64,000 bases of DNA from Desulfoluna spongiiphila (GTDB taxonomy: Bacteria > Desulfobacterota > Desulfobacteria > Desulfobacterales > Desulfolunaceae): contig NZ_FMUX01000001.1 in the NCBI RefSeq assembly GCF_900101345.1, forward strand, positions 492,581 to 556,580, given 5' to 3'. Shown here one piece after another: positions 55,600 through 63,694 of the stretch. How positions within the stretch are numbered: position 1 is the stretch's first letter; the number at the start of each line of letters is the position of its first letter. The notes beneath the pieces are model-generated. The model was given only the letters and a program-made list of their open reading frames with translations. It was not told where the DNA came from and searched no databases. The position numbers and the translations under genes are program-made.

Positions 55600-57108
55600 A
55601 TGCTTCAGACCGATCAGCAAAACGCAAGGCCCTTCGATCCGATCATCTTCTGGGTTTCGGCATCCGTCACCGTGCTGTTTATCCTGTGGTCGATCATCTT
55701 CCCGGAGAACATGAACACCACCATCAACGCCGTCTTCGGATGGACCACCCAGAAGTGGGGGTGGCTCTACCTCCTGACGGCGTTCATGCTTGTGGTGGGC
55801 TGCCTCGTCCTCATGGGGGGAAGCTACGGCCGACTGAAACTCGGGCTCCCGGGGGACAAACCCGAGTTTTCCAATTTTTCCTGGTTCGCCATGCTCTTCG
55901 GATCGGCCATTGCCGCGGGCATCGTGTTCTGGGGCCCGGCGGAACCGGCCTACCACTACATGAGCCCTCCCCCGTACTTCGGCGGTGAGGCCCTCACCCC
56001 GGAAACCGGCGCCAACGCCATGACCTACTCCTTTTTCCACTGGGGGCTCTCTGCCTGGGCCATCTACGCCATCCTCACCATCGCCCTGGCCCACGCCTGT
56101 TACACCAAAAACCTCCCCTTAAATTTCTCCAGCGCCTTTTACTACGCCATCGGTGACCGCATCTACGGCATCTGGGGAAAAGTCATCGACATCTTCGCCG
56201 TCTTCGCCACCCTGGGGGGGCTGGCCACCACCACGGGCCTCGTGGCCCTTCAGCTCTCCAGCGGCCTGAAGTACCAATACGGCCTGGAGCTGGGCACAAA
56301 CGCCATCTACATCATCATCGCCGTGCTCACCGTGATCTTCACCATCGCCGTTTATACCGGGGTGGAAAAAGGGATCAAGATCGTCGGCGACGTCAACATG
56401 TGGGTCTTCATCGGGGTCTGGTTCTTTATCCTCGTCTTCGGGCCCACCATCTTTCTCATCAACCTCACGGCCAACTCCTTCGGGCAGTACCTCCTCCACT
56501 TCCTGCCCATGAGCCTCTACACGGCCCCGGGGGTCGAGGGCAACTGGCTCGGAGGCTGGACCGTCTTTTACTGGGCGTGGTGGATGAGCTGGGCACCCTT
56601 TGTCTCGGTCTTCATCGCCCGCATCTCCAAGGGCCGCTCCATCCGGGAAACCATCGCCGCCGTCCTGATCCTTCCCACCCTGGGGAACTTCCTCTGGTAC
56701 GGCGTGGTGGGGGGCTCGGGCATCAGCTTTGATGTCACTGCAATCCTTAAGGAGCACGGTGTGGAAAGCGCCATCTTCGCCATCGCCCAGCACCTGCCCT
56801 TAACCGGCATCCTGGCCATCTTCCTTATTTTCCTCATCACCACCTTTTTCGTCACCAGCGCCAACTCCGCCGCCCTTTCCCTGGCCTGTTTCGTCTCCGG
56901 CAAGGAGAACCCGGGGCGCAACCTGCGGGCCTTCTGGGGCATCGCCTTAGGCGCCGTGGCCGCGGTCCTGGCCGGTACAGGAAAGCTCAAGGCCATCCAG
57001 ACCGCCTCCATTGCCACGGCCTTTCCCATGATCTTTCTCCTGCTTATCTGCCTCTGGGGAACCTTCCGGGGGCTGAACAGACACATAAAGGAGAACCCCG
57101 ACGCATAA
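55600..57108 (+). CDS. BCCT-family transporter 1
   Basis: The 502-residue protein is a betaine/carnitine/choline transporter with about twelve helices: WGWLYLLTAF, GRLKLGLPGDKPEF, IAAGIVFWGPAEPAYHY, and the substrate region WTVFYWAWWMSWAPFVSVFIARISKGRSIRE with the aromatic box of helix 8. The C-terminal FFVTSANSAALSLACF is conserved. It lacks the long regulatory C-terminal tail of osmo-sensing BetP types, which suits a catabolic uptake system or a substrate:product antiporter such as CaiT. It is the first gene of the operon, with the sigma-54 promoter in front, and takes up the quaternary amine (betaine-like, inferred). Confidence 0.93.
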   Translation: MLQTDQQNARPFDPIIFWVSASVTVLFILWSIIFPENMNTTINAVFGWTTQKWGWLYLLTAFMLVVGCLVLMGGSYGRLKLGLPGDKPEFSNFSWFAMLFGSAIAAGIVFWGPAEPAYHYMSPPPYFGGEALTPETGANAMTYSFFHWGLSAWAIYAILTIALAHACYTKNLPLNFSSAFYYAIGDRIYGIWGKVIDIFAVFATLGGLATTTGLVALQLSSGLKYQYGLELGTNAIYIIIAVLTVIFTIAVYTGVEKGIKIVGDVNMWVFIGVWFFILVFGPTIFLINLTANSFGQYLLHFLPMSLYTAPGVEGNWLGGWTVFYWAWWMSWAPFVSVFIARISKGRSIRETIAAVLILPTLGNFLWYGVVGGSGISFDVTAILKEHGVESAIFAIAQHLPLTGILAIFLIFLITTFFVTSANSAALSLACFVSGKENPGRNLRAFWGIALGAVAAVLAGTGKLKAIQTASIATAFPMIFLLLICLWGTFRGLNRHIKENPDA

Positions 57109-57138
57109 ACGATGTAAGGGGCACCGACTCCCGCCCCG

Positions 57139-57178
57139 GGGAACCGGCGCACCGGCCCTCGCCGGTGCCGAGGTTCCC
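57139..57178 (+). repeat. Intercistronic hairpin between BCCT and methyltransferase genes
   Basis: The outer arms GGGAACC (57139-57145) and GGTTCCC (57072+100: 57172-57178) and inner arms GCACCGGC (57149-57156) and GCCGGTGC (57161-57168) form one long stem. With no T run, it is more likely to control mRNA processing or stability and so set unequal expression within the operon than to terminate it. Confidence 0.6.
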
Positions 57179-57216
57179 ACCATTTCCCGGACATTTCGTA
57201 ACGAAGGAGACCATCG

Positions 57217-58638
57217 ATGTACGACAGAATGCAGGAGTTAACCCAAGAGGATTTTACCCGGGTCCATGACAGCGCCATGGATCTGCTCAAAAACACGGGA
57301 ATTGTCTTCAACGACGATGAAGCCATCGACATCTTCAAAAAAAACGGCGTCAAGACCGAGGGCAAGACGGTGTTCCTCACCGAAGCACAGGTGAAAAGCG
57401 CCGTGGAAAAGGCCCCCACCAAGTTCACCGTCACCGGGCGGAACCCGGAGAAAAACGTCACCATCGGTGAAGACGACTTCGTCTTTGTCCCCGGCTACGG
57501 CGCTCCGTACATCATCGACGCCGACGGGGTGCAGCGGGAAGCGGTCATGGAGGATTACGACACCTTCTGCAAGCTCATCCACACCTCCAAATACATCGAC
57601 ATGAACGGCTGGATGATGGTGGAGCCTTCGGACATGCCGCCGGAGACCGTCCACATGGACATGATGCTCTCCAACTTCCTCCTCTGCGACAAGCCCTGCA
57701 TGGGTTCCCCGGTCTCGCGCCAGGGGGCCAAAGACGGCATTGAGATGGCGTCCATCGTCTTCGGGGGCAAAGACAAGATCATGGACACCCCGGTGTCGGT
57801 CTCCCTCATCAACTCCTTGTCCCCCTTGCAGTTCTCCGATGAGATGGTGGGTTCTCTCATCGAGCTGGCCCGCAACGGCCAGGCCTGCGTGGTGGCTTCC
57901 CTTATCATGGCCGGCGCCTCGGGCCCCGTGACCCTGGGCGGCGTCGCCGCCCTGCAGAACGCGGAGATCCTTGCCGGGATCACCCTGGCCCAGATGGTGC
58001 GGGAAGGGGCCCCGGTGATCTACGGCTCCACCTCGTCGGCCATGGACATGAAAACCGGAGCCCTCTCCATCGGCGCCCCGGCCCTTACCAAAAATACCAA
58101 CGTCACCGCCCAGATGGCCCGATTCTACAACCTGCCCAGCCGAAGCGGCGGGGGCCTCACCGACGCCCTCTACCCCGACGGTCAGGCCGGCCTCGAATCG
58201 GCCCTGGCCCTCTCCACGGCGGCCCGGTCCGGCATCAACTTCATCCTTCATTCCTGCGGCATCCTGGGCTCCTACATCGCCATGAGCTTTGAAAAGTTCC
58301 TCATGGACGAGGAGCTTGCCGGCATGGTGCGCCAGATGCTCAAGCCCATCGCCTTTGACGAAGAGGGCATCGACGTGGAGATGATCAAAAAAACCGGCAT
58401 CGGCGGGCAGTACCTCACCAACCCCAAGACCTTCAAGCTCTGCCGCACCGAGTTCTTCCTGCCCGATCTCATGACCCGCACCAACTACGACGCCTGGAGC
58501 GCCGGGGGCAAAAAACGCATCCATGAAGTGGCCGGAGACAAGATGAGCCAGCGCCTGGCCAAATACGAGAAACCCGACATCGATCCCTCCGTGGAAAAGG
58601 AGCTCACCGAATACGTTAACCGCCGCAAAAACGCTTAA
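57217..58638 (+). CDS. MttB-family methyltransferase without pyrrolysine (betaine-type)
   Basis: The 473-residue TIM-barrel enzyme belongs to the trimethylamine methyltransferase (MttB) superfamily. Landmarks are LLKNTGIVFNDDEAIDIFKKNGV, GEDDFVFVPGYGAPYIIDADG, the middle PVTLGGVAALQNAEILAGITLAQ and GAPVIYGSTSSAMDMKTGAL. There is no in-frame amber codon, so it is a non-pyrrolysine member such as glycine-betaine methyltransferase MtgB. Such enzymes move a methyl group from a quaternary amine to the cobalt of a corrinoid protein, making dimethylglycine from glycine betaine. Its BCCT, corrinoid and methyl-THF partners are all next to it. GAAGGAG precedes the ATG. Confidence 0.9.
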   Translation: MYDRMQELTQEDFTRVHDSAMDLLKNTGIVFNDDEAIDIFKKNGVKTEGKTVFLTEAQVKSAVEKAPTKFTVTGRNPEKNVTIGEDDFVFVPGYGAPYIIDADGVQREAVMEDYDTFCKLIHTSKYIDMNGWMMVEPSDMPPETVHMDMMLSNFLLCDKPCMGSPVSRQGAKDGIEMASIVFGGKDKIMDTPVSVSLINSLSPLQFSDEMVGSLIELARNGQACVVASLIMAGASGPVTLGGVAALQNAEILAGITLAQMVREGAPVIYGSTSSAMDMKTGALSIGAPALTKNTNVTAQMARFYNLPSRSGGGLTDALYPDGQAGLESALALSTAARSGINFILHSCGILGSYIAMSFEKFLMDEELAGMVRQMLKPIAFDEEGIDVEMIKKTGIGGQYLTNPKTFKLCRTEFFLPDLMTRTNYDAWSAGGKKRIHEVAGDKMSQRLAKYEKPDIDPSVEKELTEYVNRRKNA

Positions 58639-58660
58639 TCGATCGTTGAAAGGAAGCCCC

Positions 58661-60208
58661 ATGGAATCAGGAGGAATCACCCGGCGCATCGGACGTCACC
58701 TTGACACCACAGTCTTTACTGGATCGGCCGTGCTGGTGGTTCCCTTTGTCCTGCTCGGGGCCGCAGCCCCCGCCCTGCTGAAAAGCATGAGCGGAGCAGC
58801 CCTTGGCTACCTGACCCAAAGCTGGAGCTGGCTCTACCTCTCCAGCGTCAACCTCTTCGTCGTCGCGGCCCTGGCCCTGGCACTCTCTCCTTACGGCAGG
58901 ATACGCCTGGGCCGCGACGACGAAAAACCGGAGTACGGCTGGCTCAGCTGGTTTGCCATGCTCTTTTCCGCCGGCATGGGCATCGGCCTGGTCTTCTGGT
59001 CCATTGCCGAGCCCCTGTACCACTACGCCTCCCCCCCGAAAGGGGTGGGGGCCACGGCGGAATCGGCGCGGCTCGCCTTCCAGATCTTCTGCCACCACTG
59101 GGGCATCCACGCCTGGGGGACCTATGTGGCCGTGGGGCTGCCGTTGGCCTACTTCCAGTTCCGCAAAGGGCTTCCCGGCACCGTCTCGCACTGCCTCTTT
59201 CCAAGGGGCAAGGGAAAGCAAAAGGGCAACGGGGCCGCCAGCCGAACAGGCAAGCTGGTGGACATGCTGGCCGTCTGGGCCACGGTCATGGGGGTCGTCA
59301 CCTCCCTGGGACTCGGGGCCCTGCAGATTACCAGCGGGCTTCACCTCTCCTGGGGACTTCCCGGGGGAACGGCCACCACGGCGGCGGTCATCGGTGTGAT
59401 TACGGTGCTCTACATCGCCTCGGCCCTGAGCGGCGTCAAACGCGGCATCCGCATGCTCTCCCTGCTCAATGTGGCACTTATGGTGCTGCTGCTGATCTTT
59501 TTCATGGTGAAAGGCCCCTTCGGGTTCATTCTCAAAACCCTGGGGGTGGCCCTCACGGATTATGCCACCGGCATCCTCCCCCTCTCCACGACCTTCAGCC
59601 TTTTCGGCAACCGCGACTGGACCGAGAGCTGGACCGTCTTCTACTGGGCGTGGTGGATCGCCTGGGCCCCCTTTGTGGGGGCCTTTATCGCCACCATCTC
59701 CAGGGGACGGACCATCCGTGAGTTTGTCCTGGGGGTCATGTTCCTGCCGGCCCTCTTCTCCATCCTCTTCTCCACCGCCCTGGGCGGCACCGCCGTCTGG
59801 CTGGAGCTGGAGCAGGGAGCCGGCCTGATGAGCGCGGTGAGCCAGAGCCTTGAGGCGGCACTGTTTCAAACCCTGGCGCACCTGCCCCTCTACGGGCTGC
59901 TGGCCTTTCTGGCCAACCTGCTCATCGCTTCGTTTTTCATCACCTCGGCCGATTCGGCCACCCTTGTGATCAGCCGGTTTTCCACCGGCGGCCACGGGGG
60001 GGGACCGGAATCCGCCGAAGGAAAGCTCCTCATCGTTTTCTGGGGCCTTCTGCTGGGGGGCCTTGCCATGGTCCTCATCTGGTCCGGCGGGCTCAAAGCC
60101 CTCCAGACGGCGTCCATCATCGGCGCCTTTCCCTTTGTCTTCGTCATGCTGTTCCTGCTGGCCTCCCTCACCCGTGAGCTGATCCGGGAAGGAAAACCCA
60201 AGGCATGA
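58661..60208 (+). CDS. BCCT-family transporter 2
   Basis: A second BCCT transporter (515 residues) clearly paralogous to the first but diverged: WSWLYLSSVNLFVV, GRIRLGRDDEKPEYGWLSWFAMLFSAGMGIGLVFWSIAEP, the helix 8 region WTVFYWAWWIAWAPFVGAFIATISRGRTIREF, and FFITSADSATLVISRF. The Gly-Met-Gly-Ile-Gly stretch (GMGIGLVFW) is the typical Na+-coupled BetP-type motif, whereas transporter 1 has AIAAGIVFW. The two may differ in ion coupling: one could be a Na+ symporter, the other an exchanger. This one is placed between the methyltransferase and corrinoid genes, with AAGGAAG before its ATG. Confidence 0.93.
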   Translation: MESGGITRRIGRHLDTTVFTGSAVLVVPFVLLGAAAPALLKSMSGAALGYLTQSWSWLYLSSVNLFVVAALALALSPYGRIRLGRDDEKPEYGWLSWFAMLFSAGMGIGLVFWSIAEPLYHYASPPKGVGATAESARLAFQIFCHHWGIHAWGTYVAVGLPLAYFQFRKGLPGTVSHCLFPRGKGKQKGNGAASRTGKLVDMLAVWATVMGVVTSLGLGALQITSGLHLSWGLPGGTATTAAVIGVITVLYIASALSGVKRGIRMLSLLNVALMVLLLIFFMVKGPFGFILKTLGVALTDYATGILPLSTTFSLFGNRDWTESWTVFYWAWWIAWAPFVGAFIATISRGRTIREFVLGVMFLPALFSILFSTALGGTAVWLELEQGAGLMSAVSQSLEAALFQTLAHLPLYGLLAFLANLLIASFFITSADSATLVISRFSTGGHGGGPESAEGKLLIVFWGLLLGGLAMVLIWSGGLKALQTASIIGAFPFVFVMLFLLASLTRELIREGKPKA

Positions 60209-60262
60209 ACGGATATAAAACAGGATCACCAACAACCCGACACATAACAATGGAGAGTCATC

Positions 60263-60895
60263 ATGTCTGATTTAAAAACCATCACCGAAACCCTTATTTC
60301 CGGCGACGGCGACACCCTCATGGTTCAAGTGAAAGAGGCCCTCGACCAGGGCACCCCCGCAGGTGAAATCCTGTCCGACGCCCTCATCGCTGGCATGGAC
60401 ATCGTGGGAGAGCGCATGGAGACCGGAGAGATGTTTATCCCCGAGGTCCTCATGTCGGCCCAGGCCATGGGTGAGGCCGTGGAGATCCTGAAGCCCCTGC
60501 TGGCCGAAGGCGAAACGAGCACCGCAGGCCGCGTGATCATCGGCACCGTCAAGGGCGATCTCCACGATATCGGAAAAAACCTGGTGGTGATGATGATGGA
60601 GAGCGCAGGCTTTGAGGTCACCGACCTGGGCGTGGACGTGGACGCCGACGCCTTCATGAAGGCCATCGAAGAGCTCAACCCCCACATCGTGGGACTCTCC
60701 GCCCTTCTGACCACCACCATGCCCGCCATGCGGGACACCGTGGACAAAATCGCCCAGGCCGGGAAAAAAGACTCCTTGAAAATCATGGTGGGCGGGGCCC
60801 CTGTGAACCAGGCCTTTGCCGATGAGATCGGCGCCGACGCTTACGCCTCCGATGCCGGTTCCGCCTGCAAACTGGCCAAGGCCATGCTCCGGTAA
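60263..60895 (+). CDS. Corrinoid protein of the methyltransferase system
   Basis: The 210-residue protein has a helical cap domain (residues 1-85) and a Rossmann B12-binding domain with the cobalt-ligand motif GTVKGDLHDIGKNLV (His in DLHDIG, about residue 105), VGLSALLTTTMPAM and VGGAPVNQAF. It belongs to the MtbC/MtgC/MtaC family. It accepts the methyl group from the MttB-type enzyme on Co(I) and passes it to the methyl-THF enzyme. Its gene lies 54 bases after the second BCCT gene and 56 before the methyl-THF enzyme. GGAGAG precedes the ATG. Confidence 0.95.
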   Translation: MSDLKTITETLISGDGDTLMVQVKEALDQGTPAGEILSDALIAGMDIVGERMETGEMFIPEVLMSAQAMGEAVEILKPLLAEGETSTAGRVIIGTVKGDLHDIGKNLVVMMMESAGFEVTDLGVDVDADAFMKAIEELNPHIVGLSALLTTTMPAMRDTVDKIAQAGKKDSLKIMVGGAPVNQAFADEIGADAYASDAGSACKLAKAMLR

Positions 60896-60951
60896 ACCTG
60901 AGCGGTTCGGGTGTTCATTTTTCACGGCAATATATCAATGAAGGAGAGACC

Positions 60952-61752
60952 ATGTTTACCGTTATCGGAGAACGCATCAACACCACCCTGAAAAAAGTCA
61001 AGGCGGCCGTCACCGAACGCGATGCCGACTACATCGCAGAGGACGTCAAGCGGCAGGAGGCCTGCGGGGCCACCTACATCGACGTCAACGCCGGGGCCCG
61101 CATCGGCCATGAAGAAGAGGACATGAAGTGGCTCCTCTCCGTCATTCAAGGGGCCACCAAGCTCCCCTTGTGCCTGGACAGCCCGGACCCGGCCATCCTG
61201 GAGATGGCCTACGGCCTGGTGGAGCAGACACCCCTTATCAACTCCATCAGCCTGGAAAAGGACCGGTTCGACCCCATGATGCAGTACCTGAAGGGCAAGG
61301 AGTGCCGCATCATCGCCCTGTGCATGGACGACTCCGGCATGCCCAAAAGCGTGGACGACATCTTCGACCGGGCAAAATCCCTGGTTGCAGAACTCGAAGG
61401 CATCGGATTCAAACGGGACGACATCTTCATCGATCCCCTGATCCAGCCCATGAGCGTGGCCGCGGAAAACGGGAACATGGCCATGGATGCCGTTGAAAAA
61501 ATCATGACGGAGCTCGAAGGGGTCCACACCACCGGCGGCCTCTCCAACATCTCCTACGGCCTGCCCCAGCGCAAAATGGTCAACCGGATCTTCCTGGCCA
61601 TGATGATGGCCCGGGGCTACGACTCGGCCATCATGGACCCCCTGGACAAAGAGATCATGGCCGTGCTGAAAACCGCGGACATGCTCAAAGGAGCCGACAA
61701 CTTCTGCATGAACTACTTGAAAGCCGTGCGCGCAGGCGACATCGTCGCCTGA
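60952..61752 (+). CDS. Methyltetrahydrofolate:corrinoid methyltransferase
   Basis: The 266-residue TIM barrel is a pterin-binding domain protein of the MtgA/MtrH-AcsE group. The opening MFTVIGERINTTLKKV and the later YIDVNAGARIGHEEEDMKWL and LCLDSPDPAILE match methyl-THF methyltransferases; conserved Asp/Asn residues hold the folate. It transfers the methyl group from the corrinoid protein to tetrahydrofolate, making methyl-THF that enters the Wood-Ljungdahl or oxidative branch. It is the MtgA-type step for glycine betaine. A GC-rich hairpin follows the stop. Confidence 0.92.
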   Translation: MFTVIGERINTTLKKVKAAVTERDADYIAEDVKRQEACGATYIDVNAGARIGHEEEDMKWLLSVIQGATKLPLCLDSPDPAILEMAYGLVEQTPLINSISLEKDRFDPMMQYLKGKECRIIALCMDDSGMPKSVDDIFDRAKSLVAELEGIGFKRDDIFIDPLIQPMSVAAENGNMAMDAVEKIMTELEGVHTTGGLSNISYGLPQRKMVNRIFLAMMMARGYDSAIMDPLDKEIMAVLKTADMLKGADNFCMNYLKAVRAGDIVA

Positions 61753-61754
61753 TC

Positions 61755-61775
61755 CGCCCCTGCCCGGCAGGGGCG
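61755..61775 (+). terminator. Hairpin after the methyl-THF methyltransferase gene
   Basis: CGCCCCTG (61755-61762) and CAGGGGCG (61768-61775) form a short, very stable stem with a 5-base loop, followed by TTCCCCC. The T run is poor, so reduced read-through rather than full termination to the reactivase gene is more likely. Confidence 0.55.
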
Positions 61776-61815
61776 TTCCCCCGACCCTGCCGGTAACGGA
61801 TCCCGCGCGCGACCC

Positions 61816-61845
61816 GAAGGGCCCATGCCTGGCATGCGGCCCTTC
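61816..61845 (+). repeat. Second intercistronic hairpin
   Basis: The outer arms GAAGGG (61816-61821) and CCCTTC (61840-61845) and inner arms CATGCC (61824-61829) and GGCATG (61831-61836) pair. It stands between the methyl-THF enzyme and the reactivase gene, right before the latter. It may weaken expression of the reactivase, which is needed only in catalytic amounts. Confidence 0.5.
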
Positions 61846-61931
61846 CCAAAATTAGAAAAGACAAACGCATGCCGGAGGCTGGCTTTTTGACCATCGAAGG
61901 TCTTTTTTTGGATACACTGGAAAAAAAAACC

Positions 61932-63536
61932 ATGAAACAGCACACCCTCACCCTCCTGCCGGGACGGCGGGTCATCGTCTGTCGGGACGGGGATCTCATC
62001 GCCCCGGCCCTGGCATCGGCCGGGATCTTCCTTCGCACGGACTGCGGGGGAAAGGGGATCTGCGGCAAGTGCCGGGTCACCCTCTCGGAAACGTCGTTGA
62101 ACCGCGTCTCCCATAACGGCGACGACGAAAAGAGCCCCCATCGCCTGGCCTGCCGAACGCGGATCCACGGTGACATCTCCCTCACCATCCCGGCGGCCAC
62201 CCTCATGACGGCCACCCCCGTCACCAAGGCCCCGGCCCTGCTCCCGGCCCACTACACCCTGGCCGGAGAGGATATCCGGGAGGACGACCTGGGCGTGGCC
62301 GTGGACCTGGGCACCACCACCATCGCCTTGTACCTTTTAAGTCTCTCCAACAAAAAACTCCTGGGCTCTTTGTCCGTAAAAAACCCCCAGACCACCTTCG
62401 GGGCCGATGTCATGGCCCGCATCGACGCGGTGCGGAGGGACGAGGAGGCCCTGTCCACCCAGCGGACCCTTGTGGTCCGTGCCATCGAATGGGGATGCCG
62501 GGAGCTGCTCAAGCAGGCGGGCACATCGGCGGACCAGCTGAAGAGCATCGTCGCCGTGGGCAACACCACCATGATCCATATCCTCGCAGGGGTCAGCCCG
62601 GCCCCTTTGGGGGTGGCCCCGTACGACCCCGTGTTTACCGACATCCGGCGCCTGGCCTTTGACGCCCGGGTCTTCACCCTCGCCCCTGCAACGCGCTGGA
62701 CCACCCTGCCCCTTCTCTCGGGGTTTCTGGGATGCGACATCATCAGCGCCGCCCTGGCCGTGGACCTGATGAACGCTCCGCCCGGAACCCTGTTGGTGGA
62801 CATCGGCACCAACGGAGAGATCATGCTGAAAAACAACGACGGGATTTATGCCGCCTCCTGTGCCACCGGCCCCGCCTTTGAGGGCGGCGCCCTCTCCTGC
62901 GGCATGCCCGCCGTGGAAGGCGCCATCGACCGCGTCACCATCGACCGGAAGACCGGACGGGCAAGCTTCACCCAGATCGGCAGGCCCCGGACAGGGGCCA
63001 CCGGCATCTGCGGCTCCGGTATCATAAGCGCCATGGCCGAACTTTTGCGCACCGGCCTGGTGCGCCCCGACGGCCGTTTTGATACCCGGCGCATCAAGGG
63101 CGCCATCCACACCGACGCCACGGGGAACCCCGTCTACACCATCGCCCCGGAAAACAAGGCCTCCGGATTCCCTGCGGTCACCATCACCCAAAAGGACATC
63201 CGGGCCATGCAGCTCGCCAAGGGCGCCCTCATGGCGGGCATTGAGCTCCTTCTCAAACACTCCGGCACGGACGCCCCCACCGAGATCCTCCTGGCCGGCG
63301 CCTTTGGAAGCGTCCTGGTAGAAGACGACGCCCTGGTCATCGGGATGCTCCCTGCGGCCTGCCGGGGAAAGATCCGCTTTGTGGGCAATGCCGCCGGTAC
63401 CGGAGCGGTCCTGGCCCTGTGCGACCGGAAAAAGTTCACGGCCATGGAGACCATTGCCGAGCGCACCCGGGTCTTCAACCTGGCCGACGACCCCGCATTC
63501 AACGAGCTCTTCATCAACGCCCTTGGCTTTCCGTAA
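61932..63536 (+). CDS. ATP-dependent corrinoid reductive activase (2Fe-2S/ASKHA, RACo-like)
   Basis: From ATG 61932 the 534-residue protein opens with a plant-type 2Fe-2S ferredoxin (DCGGKGICGKCRVTL with a fourth Cys in RLACRTR), then a linker and an actin-like ATPase of the DUF4445/ASKHA family (VAVDLGTTTIALYLL, LLVDIGTNGEIML, GICGSGIISAM, LLAGAFGSVL). It re-reduces Co(II) to Co(I) when the corrinoid protein is oxidised. This 2Fe-2S type is the RACo kind, distinct from the 4Fe-4S RamA of methanogens. An upstream ATG at 61869 would add 21 residues not seen in the family opening. Confidence 0.9.
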   Translation: MKQHTLTLLPGRRVIVCRDGDLIAPALASAGIFLRTDCGGKGICGKCRVTLSETSLNRVSHNGDDEKSPHRLACRTRIHGDISLTIPAATLMTATPVTKAPALLPAHYTLAGEDIREDDLGVAVDLGTTTIALYLLSLSNKKLLGSLSVKNPQTTFGADVMARIDAVRRDEEALSTQRTLVVRAIEWGCRELLKQAGTSADQLKSIVAVGNTTMIHILAGVSPAPLGVAPYDPVFTDIRRLAFDARVFTLAPATRWTTLPLLSGFLGCDIISAALAVDLMNAPPGTLLVDIGTNGEIMLKNNDGIYAASCATGPAFEGGALSCGMPAVEGAIDRVTIDRKTGRASFTQIGRPRTGATGICGSGIISAMAELLRTGLVRPDGRFDTRRIKGAIHTDATGNPVYTIAPENKASGFPAVTITQKDIRAMQLAKGALMAGIELLLKHSGTDAPTEILLAGAFGSVLVEDDALVIGMLPAACRGKIRFVGNAAGTGAVLALCDRKKFTAMETIAERTRVFNLADDPAFNELFINALGFP

Positions 63537-63694
63537 AGCCACTTTCCCCCGTGCCGGCCCTTCAGGCCCGGTGCGGGCATCCCCTTCCGGAAAAGAGGGA
63601 AAACCCACTTTCCCCTTGAAACCACGGCGCCTCCTCCATTAGAGTTCTTTACATCCACCATGACCTCACCACCGACTCTAAAAGGTACCCTGCC

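Noticed and set aside
57217..58638. Pyrrolysine (amber) codon in the MttB-type gene
   Set aside because: The reading frame is complete at 473 codons without an in-frame TAG, so it is a non-pyrrolysine family member.
58667..60250. Long minus-strand frame opposite BCCT transporter 2
   Set aside because: A GC-driven shadow. The plus-strand protein is a clear transporter with membrane helices, whereas the minus frame is hydrophilic and repetitive.
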